Below, one piece after another: positions 1-10,115 of a DNA stretch of 64,000 nucleotides. Each line of letters begins with the position of its first letter. Position 1 is the first letter of the stretch. The translations under genes and the position numbers were made by a program. Source of the stretch: Ryuthela nishihirai (Eukaryota; Arthropoda; Arachnida; Araneae; Heptathelidae); contig JAWZYU010000005.1 of NCBI GenBank assembly GCA_038380435.1, positions 41,128,001-41,192,000 on the forward strand, given 5' to 3'. The notes beneath the pieces are model-generated. The model was not told the origin of the DNA, did not search any database, and saw only the letters and a list, made by a program, of their open reading frames with translations.

Positions 1-540
1 GGATCTGAGAGACTAGAGATAAAATAGTCCTACAATTAAATAATATAATATTAACATAAGATACAAAATAAACCAACAATAAATAATTTCATATTAATGC
101 CATGGGCATTTCAATATCAATTTATACTTGTTGTGGAACATAGTGTGGTTATGTGTGAGAAGGATAAGAGATATAATAAACCTACAATTAAACAATATTG
201 TATTATTGTCATGGACATTTCAATAACAATTAAAATTAGTTGATGAACATAGTGTGTTTGAGAGTGAGAAGATAGGGTATAAAATAAACTGACATGTAAA
301 TAGTGTAATATTGGTGCCATGGAATTATTATATGTGAGAAAGATAATAAATAAAATAAATCAAGAAATACAAAGAATAAATTTACTGCCATGAGTCTTTC
401 AATATCTATTTATATTAGTTGTAGGAACATAGCATTATTATAGTGAGGAAAATAAGGATTGAAATAAACCTAGAAATAAAATATGGAAAGTTAATGCTAT
501 GGACATTTAAATATTATTTAGTATTAGTTGTGGTAGGACA
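1..540. repeat. Degenerate tandem repeat, unit about 107 bp
   Basis: Five to six diverged copies of an AT-rich unit run from the window edge to about 540. Each unit contains ATAAACCTACAATTAAA-like, then TGCCATGGACATTTCAATA, then TATTAGTTGTGGAACATAG, then a GTGAGAAG-like block. Copies start near 60, 163, 271 (shortened), 343 and 451. No coding potential is evident. The array probably continues to the left of the window. Confidence 0.75.
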
Positions 541-597
541 AATAGTAAAGCATTAAGTGCATATACTATTTTGCTGAATAAGACTAAAAAGAAGCTT

Positions 598-1345
598 GTG
601 CATTAAGTTAATTTCTCACTTGAAAGCATATATGTAAATTGAAAATAATATAATCCTATCTGAACAATATGAATTATCACTGCATTAAAATGGAATATGA
701 AAAGACTAAGAGCTATAACATTTATATATATATAATGAGGGACATATGGCATTAAAAAAAATAATAAATACCCCCTCAAGCAACTGCTTGCCACAGAAGT
801 CTGACAGGAGCCTGTCAGTTTATGTGCCATAGTAGAAGGTGAGAGGATGGCAGGACCTCAGCAGAAAAATGACACATACATCCATGCCTTAACCAGGGCT
901 TGAACCCAGGCCCCTTAGATCAGTAGCCAAGCACGCTAACCACTTGGCCATGGGATGGCACACTTGATTATAGAGATATTGCACTCAGTCGGAGATTTAT
1001 ATATTATTTTCTAAAATAAGAAGAGAGTTTTGATATTTTCACATCATTAGTAGGTTATTAAGACATATAATTTGATTTTATTAGGCATTTGTGAGAATAA
1101 GAGTAATTTAAAATAAATTTATGCATTATGTTAATTCATAATTAGGAAGCATATATGTTAAATGAAAACAATAATTTAATCCTATCAAAACAATATGAAT
1201 TATCACTGCATTAATAATAATATAGAAATAGGAAGAAACCATAAACTATAGCATTTATATATATATATTGAGAGATATATGACATTACACTTGGTTATAG
1301 GGATAATACACCTAGTCTGAAATCTTTATATTATTTTCTATAAGA
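598..1345. repeat. Two diverged copies of an AT-rich interspersed repeat
   Basis: The block at 598-750 plus 961-1015 and the block at 1122-1345 are diverged copies. Both carry GAAGCATATATGTAAAT-like, then CAATATGAATTATCACTGCA, then a TTTATATATATAT stretch, then GGGACATATGGCATTA, then TTATTTTCTA. The first copy is split by a tRNA-derived SINE. The repeat class is unknown. Confidence 0.6.
752..954 (-). mobile_element. tRNA-derived SINE, family 1, full-length-looking copy
   Basis: On the minus strand this begins with a Pol III type-2 promoter: an A-box GGCCAAGTGGTTAGCG and a B-box GGTTCAAGCCC, as in Ser/Leu-type tRNAs. It continues into a non-tRNA body containing TTTTTCTGCTGAGGTCC, then GACAGGCTCCTGTCAGAC, then GCAAGCAGTTGCTTGAGG, and ends in a T/A-rich tail. 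ATGGCA occurs at both edges (746-751 and 955-960), a possible short target duplication. It interrupts another AT-rich repeat. Sister copies lie near 24.6, 33.7 and 47.5 kb. Confidence 0.75.
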
Positions 1346-2406
1346 AAGGAGAGAGAGAAAAAAAAATTTCTAATATTTTCACATATATGAAGGATGCAAG
1401 ATATGTAAAGTGATTATTGTTATACATTAGTGAAAAAAGAAAAGAAGAAAAAAAAAGGTTTGCATTGTGGTAAAGTGTATAAAAGGTAATGTCTTATATA
1501 GTGTACATTGCCTAGTAATCCGAATTAATTTCTTTATCAATTATTCCTTTTGAGTTTCATGTTTTTGCTGTGTTGTATATAAGGGTACCTTGGGACCTAA
1601 ATCTTGATTGTGTATAATTCTTGTGTTAATTATTGAGTGGCGTAATTCGTTGTCTTATGTGGAATTTATATCCTGAATGGAGACCAAGGTATAATAGGGT
1701 GGGTGAAAAGCCAAGAGAAAAAGTAGGATAGGAAGCAGGAGAGATGTGGATGTTAGTAGTTAGTTTATGTAAGAATATTTGATAATGTGTTGGGAGAACT
1801 TAAAATTCTAAAGCGAGAAGTAGAATATATGGGGGGGAACTCTAATGGTAGCCGAGTTGAAAATAATTGTTTTAGGTTCAGTTAGAATTAAAGTTATTTG
1901 ATTTGTGTGTACTAAAAGTTTAGAGTAAGTAGGGAGAGGGACGTTTAGCTGAGGTCCAGTACAGATCGAAATTTCAGTAGAGAGAATCAACCTTGGTGAA
2001 GGACAGCAGTGGTGAGGTCTTTAACCCCCACCCTCCCATCTTGGCTGAATAGAATGTCGGCCGGAAGCTAATCAGGGAGGGTCAAGGCTTCCCTCAACCC
2101 TCTATGGAAGCACATGACACAGCGAAAAGAGACAAGATCAGAGAGAAGAACAAGATTGTTAAAGATAGAGGAGATATGTGTATAAATGAGAAATAATTAA
2201 GGTTAATAAAAAAAAGAATAAATAAATATACTATTTATTTCCTCTCTTTTTTCGGATATATAATTTAAAATAGATTCTAACAGTTAATCTGGGCCACTGT
2301 TTGTTGACTTTTCATGAAGGTTCAACTGGGGTATGTATTGTGGACATTGAAGAGGAGTTGTGTATGTAAGGCTGTGGAGAAAGTAGGGAGTGGGGATTAG
2401 AGTTTT
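1346..2406. other. Intergenic/intronic AT-rich sequence without recognised feature
   Basis: No gene, tRNA or recognised transposon is visible here. The stretch includes purine-rich runs near 1430-1460 and a slightly GC-richer patch at 2010-2110. It lies in the long intron upstream of the first COPB1 exon in the window, or possibly outside the gene. Confidence 0.5.
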
Positions 2407-2602
2407 GAAGATAAGCCTAGTATAGCAGTGGCTGAGGGGGGAAAGGGGAGGGCTGTGAAGCAGAAGAGAGGAAATAGGTATATGGCGTGTGGCCGTGAAC
2501 TACAGAAGATAAGCCTAGTAGGGCAGTGGCTGAGGGGGAGAAAGGGGAGGGCTGTGAAGTAGAAGAGAGGAGATAGGTATATGGCACTAGGCAGTGGACT
2601 AA
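2407..2602. repeat. Tandem duplication, two units of 98 bp
   Basis: GAAGATAAGCCTAGTA starts at 2407 and again at 2505. Each unit continues with GCAGTGGCTGAGGGGG, then GGGGAGGGCTGTGAAG, then ATAGGTATATGGC. A poly-G run follows at 2621-2634. The 2640-2930 stretch after it holds nothing recognisable. Confidence 0.8.
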
Positions 2603-2934
2603 GCAGAGGGAAGTGATGACGAGGGGGGGGGGGGACAAAAAGGCAATGTGTCCTAGTGTGAAGAACCTAGGTTCGAGTCTGAAGATGAAAAAGTGAAAAT
2701 CATAGAATATATAGAGTTAGGTAGTGGATTAGTATAGGAAGAATGAAGCTGTATATATATAAAGATATGAATTATGGATACTGATTGGCATAGGTGGGAG
2801 TTAGGGGAGAAAGGAATAAAAATTAAATTAAAATAATAAAAATTAATGCTACAAGGTAAATTATCCATCTGTGAAAACATTTATAATGAAGAATATTGAC
2901 TTCATATGAACTATAATGTAGATATATGTTTACA

Positions 2935-3385
2935 TTGGTCATTATACTTTATCAGAAGGACAACACACCATAATAAATATTTATACTATTTAATACATTT
3001 TATTAAACTAAAATTAAGAAGATCAAGGAAAAGAACTATGACATATGTATAGAGAGAGAAGGACATATGATATTACTTTATCAGTAGGACAATACACACA
3101 ACAAAAGATATTTATATATTTCATAAAATTTGAAGATTTTTTTCCCTTTAACATCCTCTTGGGAGTTTTTTTTTTCAAGACAGCACAACAAAAAATTAGG
3201 AGGATCAGGGAAATGAACTATAACTATTACATATATATAGAAAGAAGGTCATATGATATGACCTTCTTTCTCCTACTTTATCAGATATGACCTTCTTTCT
3301 CCTACTTTATCAGTAGGACAATACACACATCAAGAGATATTTATATTATTTTATAAAATTTTAAGATGTTTTTTAACATTCCTTC
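2935..3385. repeat. Diverged tandem repeat with local palindrome
   Basis: Three diverged copies of a roughly 180-bp unit carry TTTATCAGTAGGACAATACAC, TTATATATTTCATAAAATTT and GAAAGAAGGTCATATG-like blocks, starting near 2945, 3077 and 3300. Inside, 3239-3271 is a near-perfect palindrome centred on 3255, and a 29-bp unit is exactly duplicated at 3256-3284 and 3285-3313. Confidence 0.65.
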
Positions 3386-3869
3386 GTTTTTTTTTTTCTT
3401 TATTTTTATTCAAGACAGCACAACACAAACATATAACATTGAATAGAATAGAAATAATAAAAAAAATAGTAAAAAAAAAATAAATAAATAAATAAAGAAT
3501 TTATGGTTAAAATCTCACTGTTGTAAAAACATTATTAATTTGTGCCTGCCTATTACAACGTGTTATGTGATGTTATAATATAAATAATTGCCACTGGAAA
3601 AAAGTCTTCTGGGTGTTCTGTTATAGTTTTCATGGCCTTGGTAATTATTGAAAGATTTTCTTGACTTGTTATGTTCCTGTAATCTTGAATTGCATGGTTT
3701 GCATTTTTCAATTGATCTTTGAGCTTTAGTATGTTACATTCCAATAGGTAATGTCGACTGTCCCCTTGTCTTCCACGTCTGCAGAGAGAATTATTTGTTC
3801 TCTGTATTCTCGCGAAGTATTCTGGAAATTTCCCATGTCCTGTCAGGATCTGATTTGCATAATGGTTAA

Positions 3870-4440
3870 AATATCTGTTCAATTCCTTGGCTACTTTTAT
3901 ATATGCATAAAGTGCTTCCCTTTTCGCTTGTGTTCCATGAATTTTGCCATTCTTCTAATATTCTTTTCCTAAATTTCGTTTTTACATAGCTAAGTGGCAG
4001 TGGTATATTAATTGTAACGTTCTCTATTTTAGTAGCGCTTTTGGCTTTTTGGTCAGCTAATTCGTTTCCTTCATATCCGACATGGGCATTTATCCAATGG
4101 AATGATATATTTCTTCTGTTTTTGATTCTTGTGTATTGCCTTTTAATTTCATTTAATATTTTGTCTCTATTCATACTATTGCCTAGAACTTGGAGGGCAG
4201 AAAGTGAATCACTGTATATATTTATATTCCCAGCGTCTATAATATTTTTTTCGAATTCCAATGCCTTTGAAATTGCTAATGTTTCTGCTTGGTAATTACT
4301 TGTATTGTCTGTCTGTCTTTTTCTGAATGAATAACATTTCCTGAGTTCATTACTATGAATGCCACTCCTACTATGTGTTCCTCTTTAGAGCCATCAGTGG
4401 ATATTTCTATTCCGAATCCAGTGGGCGGGTCCTTGTCATA
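3870..4440 (-). pseudogene. RNase H domain of the R1-like LINE
   Basis: RNase H degrades the RNA strand of the cDNA hybrid. Reading minus, ISTDGSKEEH supplies the first acidic residue, QAETLAISKALEFE the glutamate, NIYSDSLSALQVL the second aspartate, and GYEGNELADQKAKSAT the last. A frameshift lies between the first and second motifs near 4275. Downstream, CRRGRQGDSRHYLLEC resembles the cysteine/histidine finger that closes many I/jockey/R1 group polyproteins. Confidence 0.8.
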
Positions 4441-7161
4441 GTTAATTGTCTTATGAGCCGGGTGCACTTGCCATTGATCGTCTGGTCTCTCCATTTCCAT
4501 TGCCCTAACAAGGTCATCATAGTACTGTGTGTCTTCCCTTAGAGTCTTGACTTTAAATAAGTGAAATTCCTCCATTGCTTTCCAATACACTGGGATTAAA
4601 CCTCCGAGGATTAGTGCCATCTTCGTTGTTATTGTCCTATAAGCCCTACTGATAAGGAGCGCTGGCTGGTGCTGGGCACTGAGAATGTAGTTTCCAAGCT
4701 TCTTTTCTTGCTGTAGTCGATATCCCCATATTCCATGGCCATATAGGATTATTCTTTCTAAGCTTTTCTTGTAAATATCTTTCAATATATTTCTTCTTTT
4801 ATCATACATATCTTGTCCTATTCTTAAAAGGCTGTACATGACATCACTTACACGATCTCAGACTGCTTGAAAGTGCCTGTAGAACTTTAATTGATCGTCC
4901 ACTAGGACTCCTAATACTTTTATTTCTGTGACATTTTTAATTGTGTGTTCCTATTTTAAATGTTGGTTGTCTAATCATCCTCTTGTGTAGGGCTACAATC
5001 ATTGCTTGACTTTTTTCTGTGCCAAATATTAGCTTGTTTTTCTTGGTCCATTCGTTTAATTTTCCTATGGCTTGTTTTCCCAATTCGTCTAGTTCTCGTC
5101 TCGTTTTCACACCTATAATTAGCAGTAGGTCATCAGCATATGCTTGTACTTTCACATTTTCAGGAAACTCCATTGATAACACTTGATCCATAATTAAATT
5201 CCAAAATAGGGGACCAGAACACGAGCCCTGAGAGCATCATCTTTTTATATTCTTAGTGTATTCAAACGTATTTGAGATGAACTTTATGCTTCTGTCTGTG
5301 AAATAACTTTCTATTACATTATAAATATTTTCAGGACAATCTTTTCTTCTCAGTTCTTGTAGGATAGCACTCCACCAGACTTTATCAAAGGGCCCCACTA
5401 ACATCTAAGGATATAATCGCTGCGTGCATTTGATTTGCCTTATTCTCTTGAATTTTTTTATACAATTGACTTAATGCCATATTACATGATTTGCCTGATC
5501 GAAATCCATACTGCTCTGAGTGTAAGTTGTTGGTCTTGGATAGATGATAATATACCCTTCTTGTAATTAACTTGTCCAGTACTTTGCTGAGAGATGTGAG
5601 GAGGCAAGTTGGCCTAAAGGACTGTGGCTTGCTTCTGTCTTTTCCTGGCTTATTAAATAAAAGGACCCTGGCTGTTTTCCACACTGTCGGAAAATGACCC
5701 AATGTTAAGCACAAATTTAGTAGTTTGTGCAGAATTTTCGGAACTGAATTGTCGATGATTTGAATGATTTCCATATTTATTCTGACCGATCCTGGGACTT
5801 TGTTTTTCGGCATTGTCTTGAGTATCTCTGATATTTCTTGCAAGGTAAATGCTGGATCTGACCTATTGGTGTATTTTGTTTTTAACTGCTCCCTTGTGTT
5901 TTATGTTCCTCTAGATCTTGTCTGCATTATCTGCTAAAAATAATTCTTTTAAAATGGTTTTAATTATATTTTCAAAATCTTCTAGTCTCCTATTATCTGC
6001 TGTTTCTAGAGCCGGAGTCTGTAATGTATTGCCTAATTTTTTCTTCATTATTTTGTATGGGAGGGAGAAGGGGTTTTCTTTGGATATTTCTTAACAAAAA
6101 ATGTTCCATGAATTTTTTCTGCTGAAATTGATTAATCTTCTACAATTTGCTGCTTGTTTCTTGTGGATTTCACTTCTTATGTCTCTCTCTGGCCCATCAG
6201 CTCTCTGATATCTTCGCCTCAGAGCTTTTAATTTTTTTTTTCTTTCTATATTCAATTCTTGATTCCACCAGATTGACTCCCTTTTTTATCTGTTCCTTTT
6301 TCTTTGAGATACTTACCTGTGACTGTTGATAGGGTCTCCACAAAGCTGTAAATGAAGTTATCGAGTTCATTTGTGGTTCTAATTTTCCTTAATTTTTCTT
6401 CTAGATTGGATTCTTGTTTCTTTATATCTTGAGCTATTCTTGTAAGTCCTTTGTGTGTAAGCTTGTATCTGTTGGCTGTAGGGACCAGTTCTTTCTTTCC
6501 CAGGGAGGTAACTATATATTTGTGATCGCTTAAAGAATCTTCTTCTAAAATCTCCCATTTATTTATTGCTTCTTGTAGGTTCTCGCTGGTGAGAGTTAAA
6601 TTGATCCAACTTCTTCCATTCATAGTTTCAAAAGTGGGGGGTGAGAGTCTGTCGTTCAAGATTCTTAGATTATTTCTCAAAATGAATTCCATTACTTCTC
6701 CTTTTTCATCTGTTGTTGGGTTCCCCAGATGGTGTGTTTTGAATTAAGGTCCCCATTTATTAGTATCTTCTTGTTTCTGTGTCTTCTAATGATGTCTTCC
6801 AGATATTCTAAATTATCCACTAGGTCTTCAGATGGCAGAAAATATACCAAGATAATAATTAATCTGTTTATCTTGTCCCTAGCTTCTATCACTACTATGT
6901 TGGTTGTCACGCTAATTATCATAAATCGATTACATTCATCGTCGCAATTATACTTACCTTCCTGTTTTTGTTGTGTGCCGTTTTCCAGTGTAGAGGCAGG
7001 CCTGCTAATTTTCCTTCGCTAGTATACGGTTCTTGTATACAGATAATATCGGGTTTGAGGTCTTTTTCTCAATGTGGTTTATAACCACTTTAACGTTCAC
7101 TGTGGCTGCTTTTGATTTGTTTAGAATAATCTGAAGTAAAGACCATTCAATTGGTTGATTC

Positions 7162-8466
7162 CTATCCATAGTCGGTGCAGGAACGGAGGCGCTCTAGCTC
7201 TCGAAGGTAAATTAAATACAGAATGGTCACAGGTGGGGGTCCATGGCAAGTAGAAAATGTTCTGTATCGCTCGTTCGAACAGACACAGTTTATGCATTTC
7301 CTTTCGTGCGTGGGATAGTCTCTAAAAGAGTGTGTCCCTGCACAGTTGGAGCAGATCTGCTCAGACTCCTTCTGTGGGCACTTGCTCTGTAGGTGACCAT
7401 ACTCGTAACACCTATAACATTTCATGGGGGAAAGATACTCTCTAACATTATGTCTAGACCATTCTGTATTTAACTTACCTTTCTTCATTAGGGAGTGAAA
7501 GGTCTTGGGCTTTGTCTCCAGAACGACATGCCACACTTGTCCTGACTTGATGTCGAACCTATGGATCATTCCTCCTCCTTCATCTTCTATGTCGTTCTGG
7601 TCTGTCATGCTCTTCTTTAACTCTCTAATAGTCGTCTCTACTGGTACATCATAAATTATTACTTTTGGATTAATTTTCCTAGGTTTCCTTACCTCGTATT
7701 TCTTCTCTAGATTTTGGTCTTCAGATATCGTTTTCTGTAGCTTCTCCATGTGCGTCTGGCTGATTAATTCAATCGCCAGTCCATTCCCTTTTATCATTCT
7801 CACGTACGTGATCCCAACTCCTAGGGTCTTGGGATTGATGGACTCCTGTAGTTTAGCCTTTAGTTGGTCACTTGACTTTATGTTGTCACCTGTGGGATAT
7901 ACTAGCAGAATGGACTGGTGATTGAATTAACCAGCCAGACACATATGGAGAAGCTACAGAAAACGATATCTGAAGACCAAAATCTAAAGAAGAAATACGA
8001 AGTAAGGAAACCTAGGAAAATTAATCCGAAAGTAATAATTTCTTTATGTTGTGTCACCTGTGGGATATACTAGCGGAACATTATTCTTTCTTACCTCTGG
8101 TTTTTTCTGTGCTCTCAATTGTTCCTGGAATCTAGCAGTGGCTTCTGTATAGGAGATCCTAGGCTGGTCTCTTTGTTGCTGGTCATGGGTAGATACTTGT
8201 ACTTTTGTTTCCTGAGCCTTTATGTAGCCTTGTAGTTCGGATATTTGCATATGTTGCTTCATAAGTATGCAGTGCATATAAAGATATGCCTCCTTCAGTT
8301 CTTTGCTTGTATCCTTTGTGATCCTCCTAGCAGGGTCCGCAATTATTTCATCGATCCTACTCTCTATTGCATATGCCTGGGCCAGAAAATAATTTGAGTT
8401 TACCTCTCCAGCAGGTGAATCCATTGTTAGGACTGCTTCAGAAATAACTACTGAAGAGTCCGCCAT
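7162..8466 (-). pseudogene. ORF1 (gag-like, zinc knuckles) of the R1-like LINE, split by an inverted duplication
   Basis: ORF1 encodes the RNA-binding nucleocapsid-like protein used for ribonucleoprotein assembly. It starts MADSSVVISEAVL at 8466. A coiled-coil-like, glutamine-rich region follows. The C-terminal part has a CCHC array: CYRCYEYGHLQSKC, then CSNCAGTHSFRDY, then CINC. The frame is cut after VYPTGDTT at 8044 because an inverted copy of downstream ORF1 sequence (7909-8042, matching about 7655-7784) has been inserted. The words VYPTGD recur at the other side of the insert, where the frame resumes. The protein ends at 7162, close to the EN region. Confidence 0.8.
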
Positions 8467-8639
8467 AATCTAAACTGTATAAAAGAACTACACAAGAACA
8501 CTGATCTTCACTAGGGGGCAAACTCTGATGGTTGTCGATGGTACTATCGCTTGGATGATGCTGTGCGTTAGTGCTTAGGCTGCCGCAATGCTGCTCGGTC
8601 GATTCTCGGTAAAACCAGTTTAGCAGAGCGCTTGAAAAC

Positions 8640-9485
8640 ACATCTGCTTACCGCTGTGGCAGAGGAGCAAGTCCACGAGGTTGGACAGGTAGCCTTTGGC
8701 ATTCAAGGACCCATCCAGTGGTCCCAGGTCATACCAGAAAAATATCCCCCAGCCATACATACTGCCATCGCCAGTCTGTACTTGACTGGCAAACGTGTCC
8801 GGGTGTTGGTTGTCGTGTGTCTGACACTGTATCTGCCACCACCCATCACTTCTGTGGAGTAGAAACCTTGATTCATCAGAGAAGGCAACCTTTTTTCACT
8901 CTTCCACTGTCCAATGACTAGTCCCATGCAAACTGCAGGTTTCATTGCTGATGGACCTTGGTTAACATGGCTGCCTTTACATAGCATCGACTCTGGAGAC
9001 CCATGTGTAACAGGGTTCACTCTACTGTTATCGGGGACATGTACCTGGGTGCCCCAGCATTCATTTGAGTGGTCAATTGCTGCACTGTTGCATGTCGATT
9101 GCCCTTTACCAGGCAGTGGAGGCGACGTTCTCCTCTGGGGTTGATGGCCTTTGGGGCTCCACAGTTATGACATCTGGAGGTACTCGGTGTGCCAGCGGTC
9201 CATTCTTCGTAAACCCTTAGTTACTACAGCACCTCGTGAACAGCCTATGAAGTCTGCTGTTTCCGAGATGCTTCGACCCTTGGCGGAGTAGCCAATGATC
9301 ATTTCTTTTTAAATGCCCCTCAAATCATTACCTCTGCCTATTGTTCTCACGTCATGTACTATGAGTCATCTGTCCTGGCCGGCAGCTTATTTCTCTGTGT
9401 GGTCGACCTTGTCATGTGCACTCTGTGACACGCCTGGATGGGTACACTAGGATTCCAGGGGTGGTCATATTATTCTGATACAACT
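8640..9485 (-). mobile_element. Tc1-like DNA transposon, 5' portion, degenerate
   Basis: On the minus strand from about 9485 there is a TIR-like start (TTGTATCAGAATAATATGAC). Then comes a broken helix-turn-helix region (GYSAKGRSISETADFIG) and later pieces of the DDE domain (DGWWQIQCQTHDNQHPDTF and YGWGIFFW with frame changes). This is the layout of IS630-Tc1-mariner transposases. Multiple stops and frameshifts are present, and the C-terminal third and second terminus are missing where it meets the R1-like LINE. It encodes no working transposase. Confidence 0.65.
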
Positions 9486-9535
9486 GTGTATATTCTAATA
9501 TATATGCATATATCAATCAGTGCCTTCAGCATCTC

Positions 9536-10024
9536 TTGATTTCTAGCTCACCACTCTGACCCCTGTTTGACCTTGAATGCAACACAAAATCTGAGAATTC
9601 CCTTTTTTTTTTAGTTCTATGCCTGAAATAGCCCTATTCACCAATTTGTAGCTCTCCAGCACTGGTATACAGAACTTGACCTTTGACTTTAAAGGACCCA
9701 TTGCATCCAAAATTTGAAATAATTTCTGAGATCTATAACTCAAAATACACCCAGTCACCAATTATTAGCTCTAATGCTGGTAGATCTGTATTTGATCTTT
9801 GACCTCAAATAACCCATTGCATCCAAAATTTTGCAACATTTCTGAGATCTACGACTCAAAATATCTCCAGGAACCGATCTTTAGTTTTCTTGCATTGATA
9901 GATCTAAATTTGACCTTAACTTCGAAGGACACTCCGATCTAAAATTTTGTAACACTTCCTACATCCAGAACCCGAAACACCCCCAGACCCCAATTTTTAT
10001 TTTTCTAGCACTAATAGATTGTGG
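9536..10024. repeat. Tandem repeat of about 115-120 bp, four to five units
   Basis: Units start near 9536, 9641, 9755, 9873 and 9991 (partial). Each carries an ACCAATTTTTAGCTCT-like block, then GCACTGGTAGATCTG, then TTTGACCTTTGACCT, then ACCCATTGCATCCAAAATTT, then TTTCTGAGATCTA and ACTCAAAATAC. Identity declines outward. It has no coding sense and lies immediately left of a piggyBac-type terminus at 10030-10114. Confidence 0.75.
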
Positions 10025-10029
10025 TGAAA

Positions 10030-10114
10030 ACTCGTAGAAACTAATACATATGTCCTTTGCCCCTCATTTCGAATTCTGCAAACATATGCAGACAACGTGG
10101 ACACTGGAAGAGTT
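10030..10114 (+). mobile_element. piggyBac-type element, right terminus only
   Basis: The 85 bases match the right end of the complete element at 10761-13066: shared blocks are CCTTTGCCCCTCA, then ATATGCAGACAACGTGG and GACACTGGAAG, running into AGTTAT where intact copies have GGTTAA. It abuts RTE-like LINE sequence (CCCTACTAGTCCTAATA) at a position where other LINE copies have TTAA. A second insertion into the same LINE, with loss of its left part, is therefore likely. Confidence 0.6.
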
Positions 10115-10115
10115 A

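Larger units (their letters stand above)
3387..8640 (-). mobile_element. R1/I-group non-LTR retrotransposon, near full length, degenerate
   Basis: Read on the minus strand, the order is 5'UTR, ORF1 (8466 to 7162), apurinic-type endonuclease (about 7170-6250), reverse transcriptase (about 5850-4840), RNase H (about 4440-3870) and a 3' C-x2-C-type finger. It ends in an A-rich tail at 3387-3397 with AATAAA-like signals. EN motifs seen are QEPY, NGDLNSKH and SDHKY. RT motifs are FRPTCLL, LDVSGA and YADD (5129-5140). RNase H residues include ISTDGS, the E of QAET, IYSDS and NELADQ. Several frameshifts and stops break the frames, so it is dead. The 5' end abuts a Tc1 remnant; the exact joint near 8600-8660 is uncertain. 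The clade (R1 versus another I-group lineage) is inferred from the QEPY motif and domain order. Confidence 0.85.

Noticed and set aside
1..540. CRISPR-like array
   Set aside because: Units are contiguous and degenerate without unique spacers, and the context is an animal nuclear genome.
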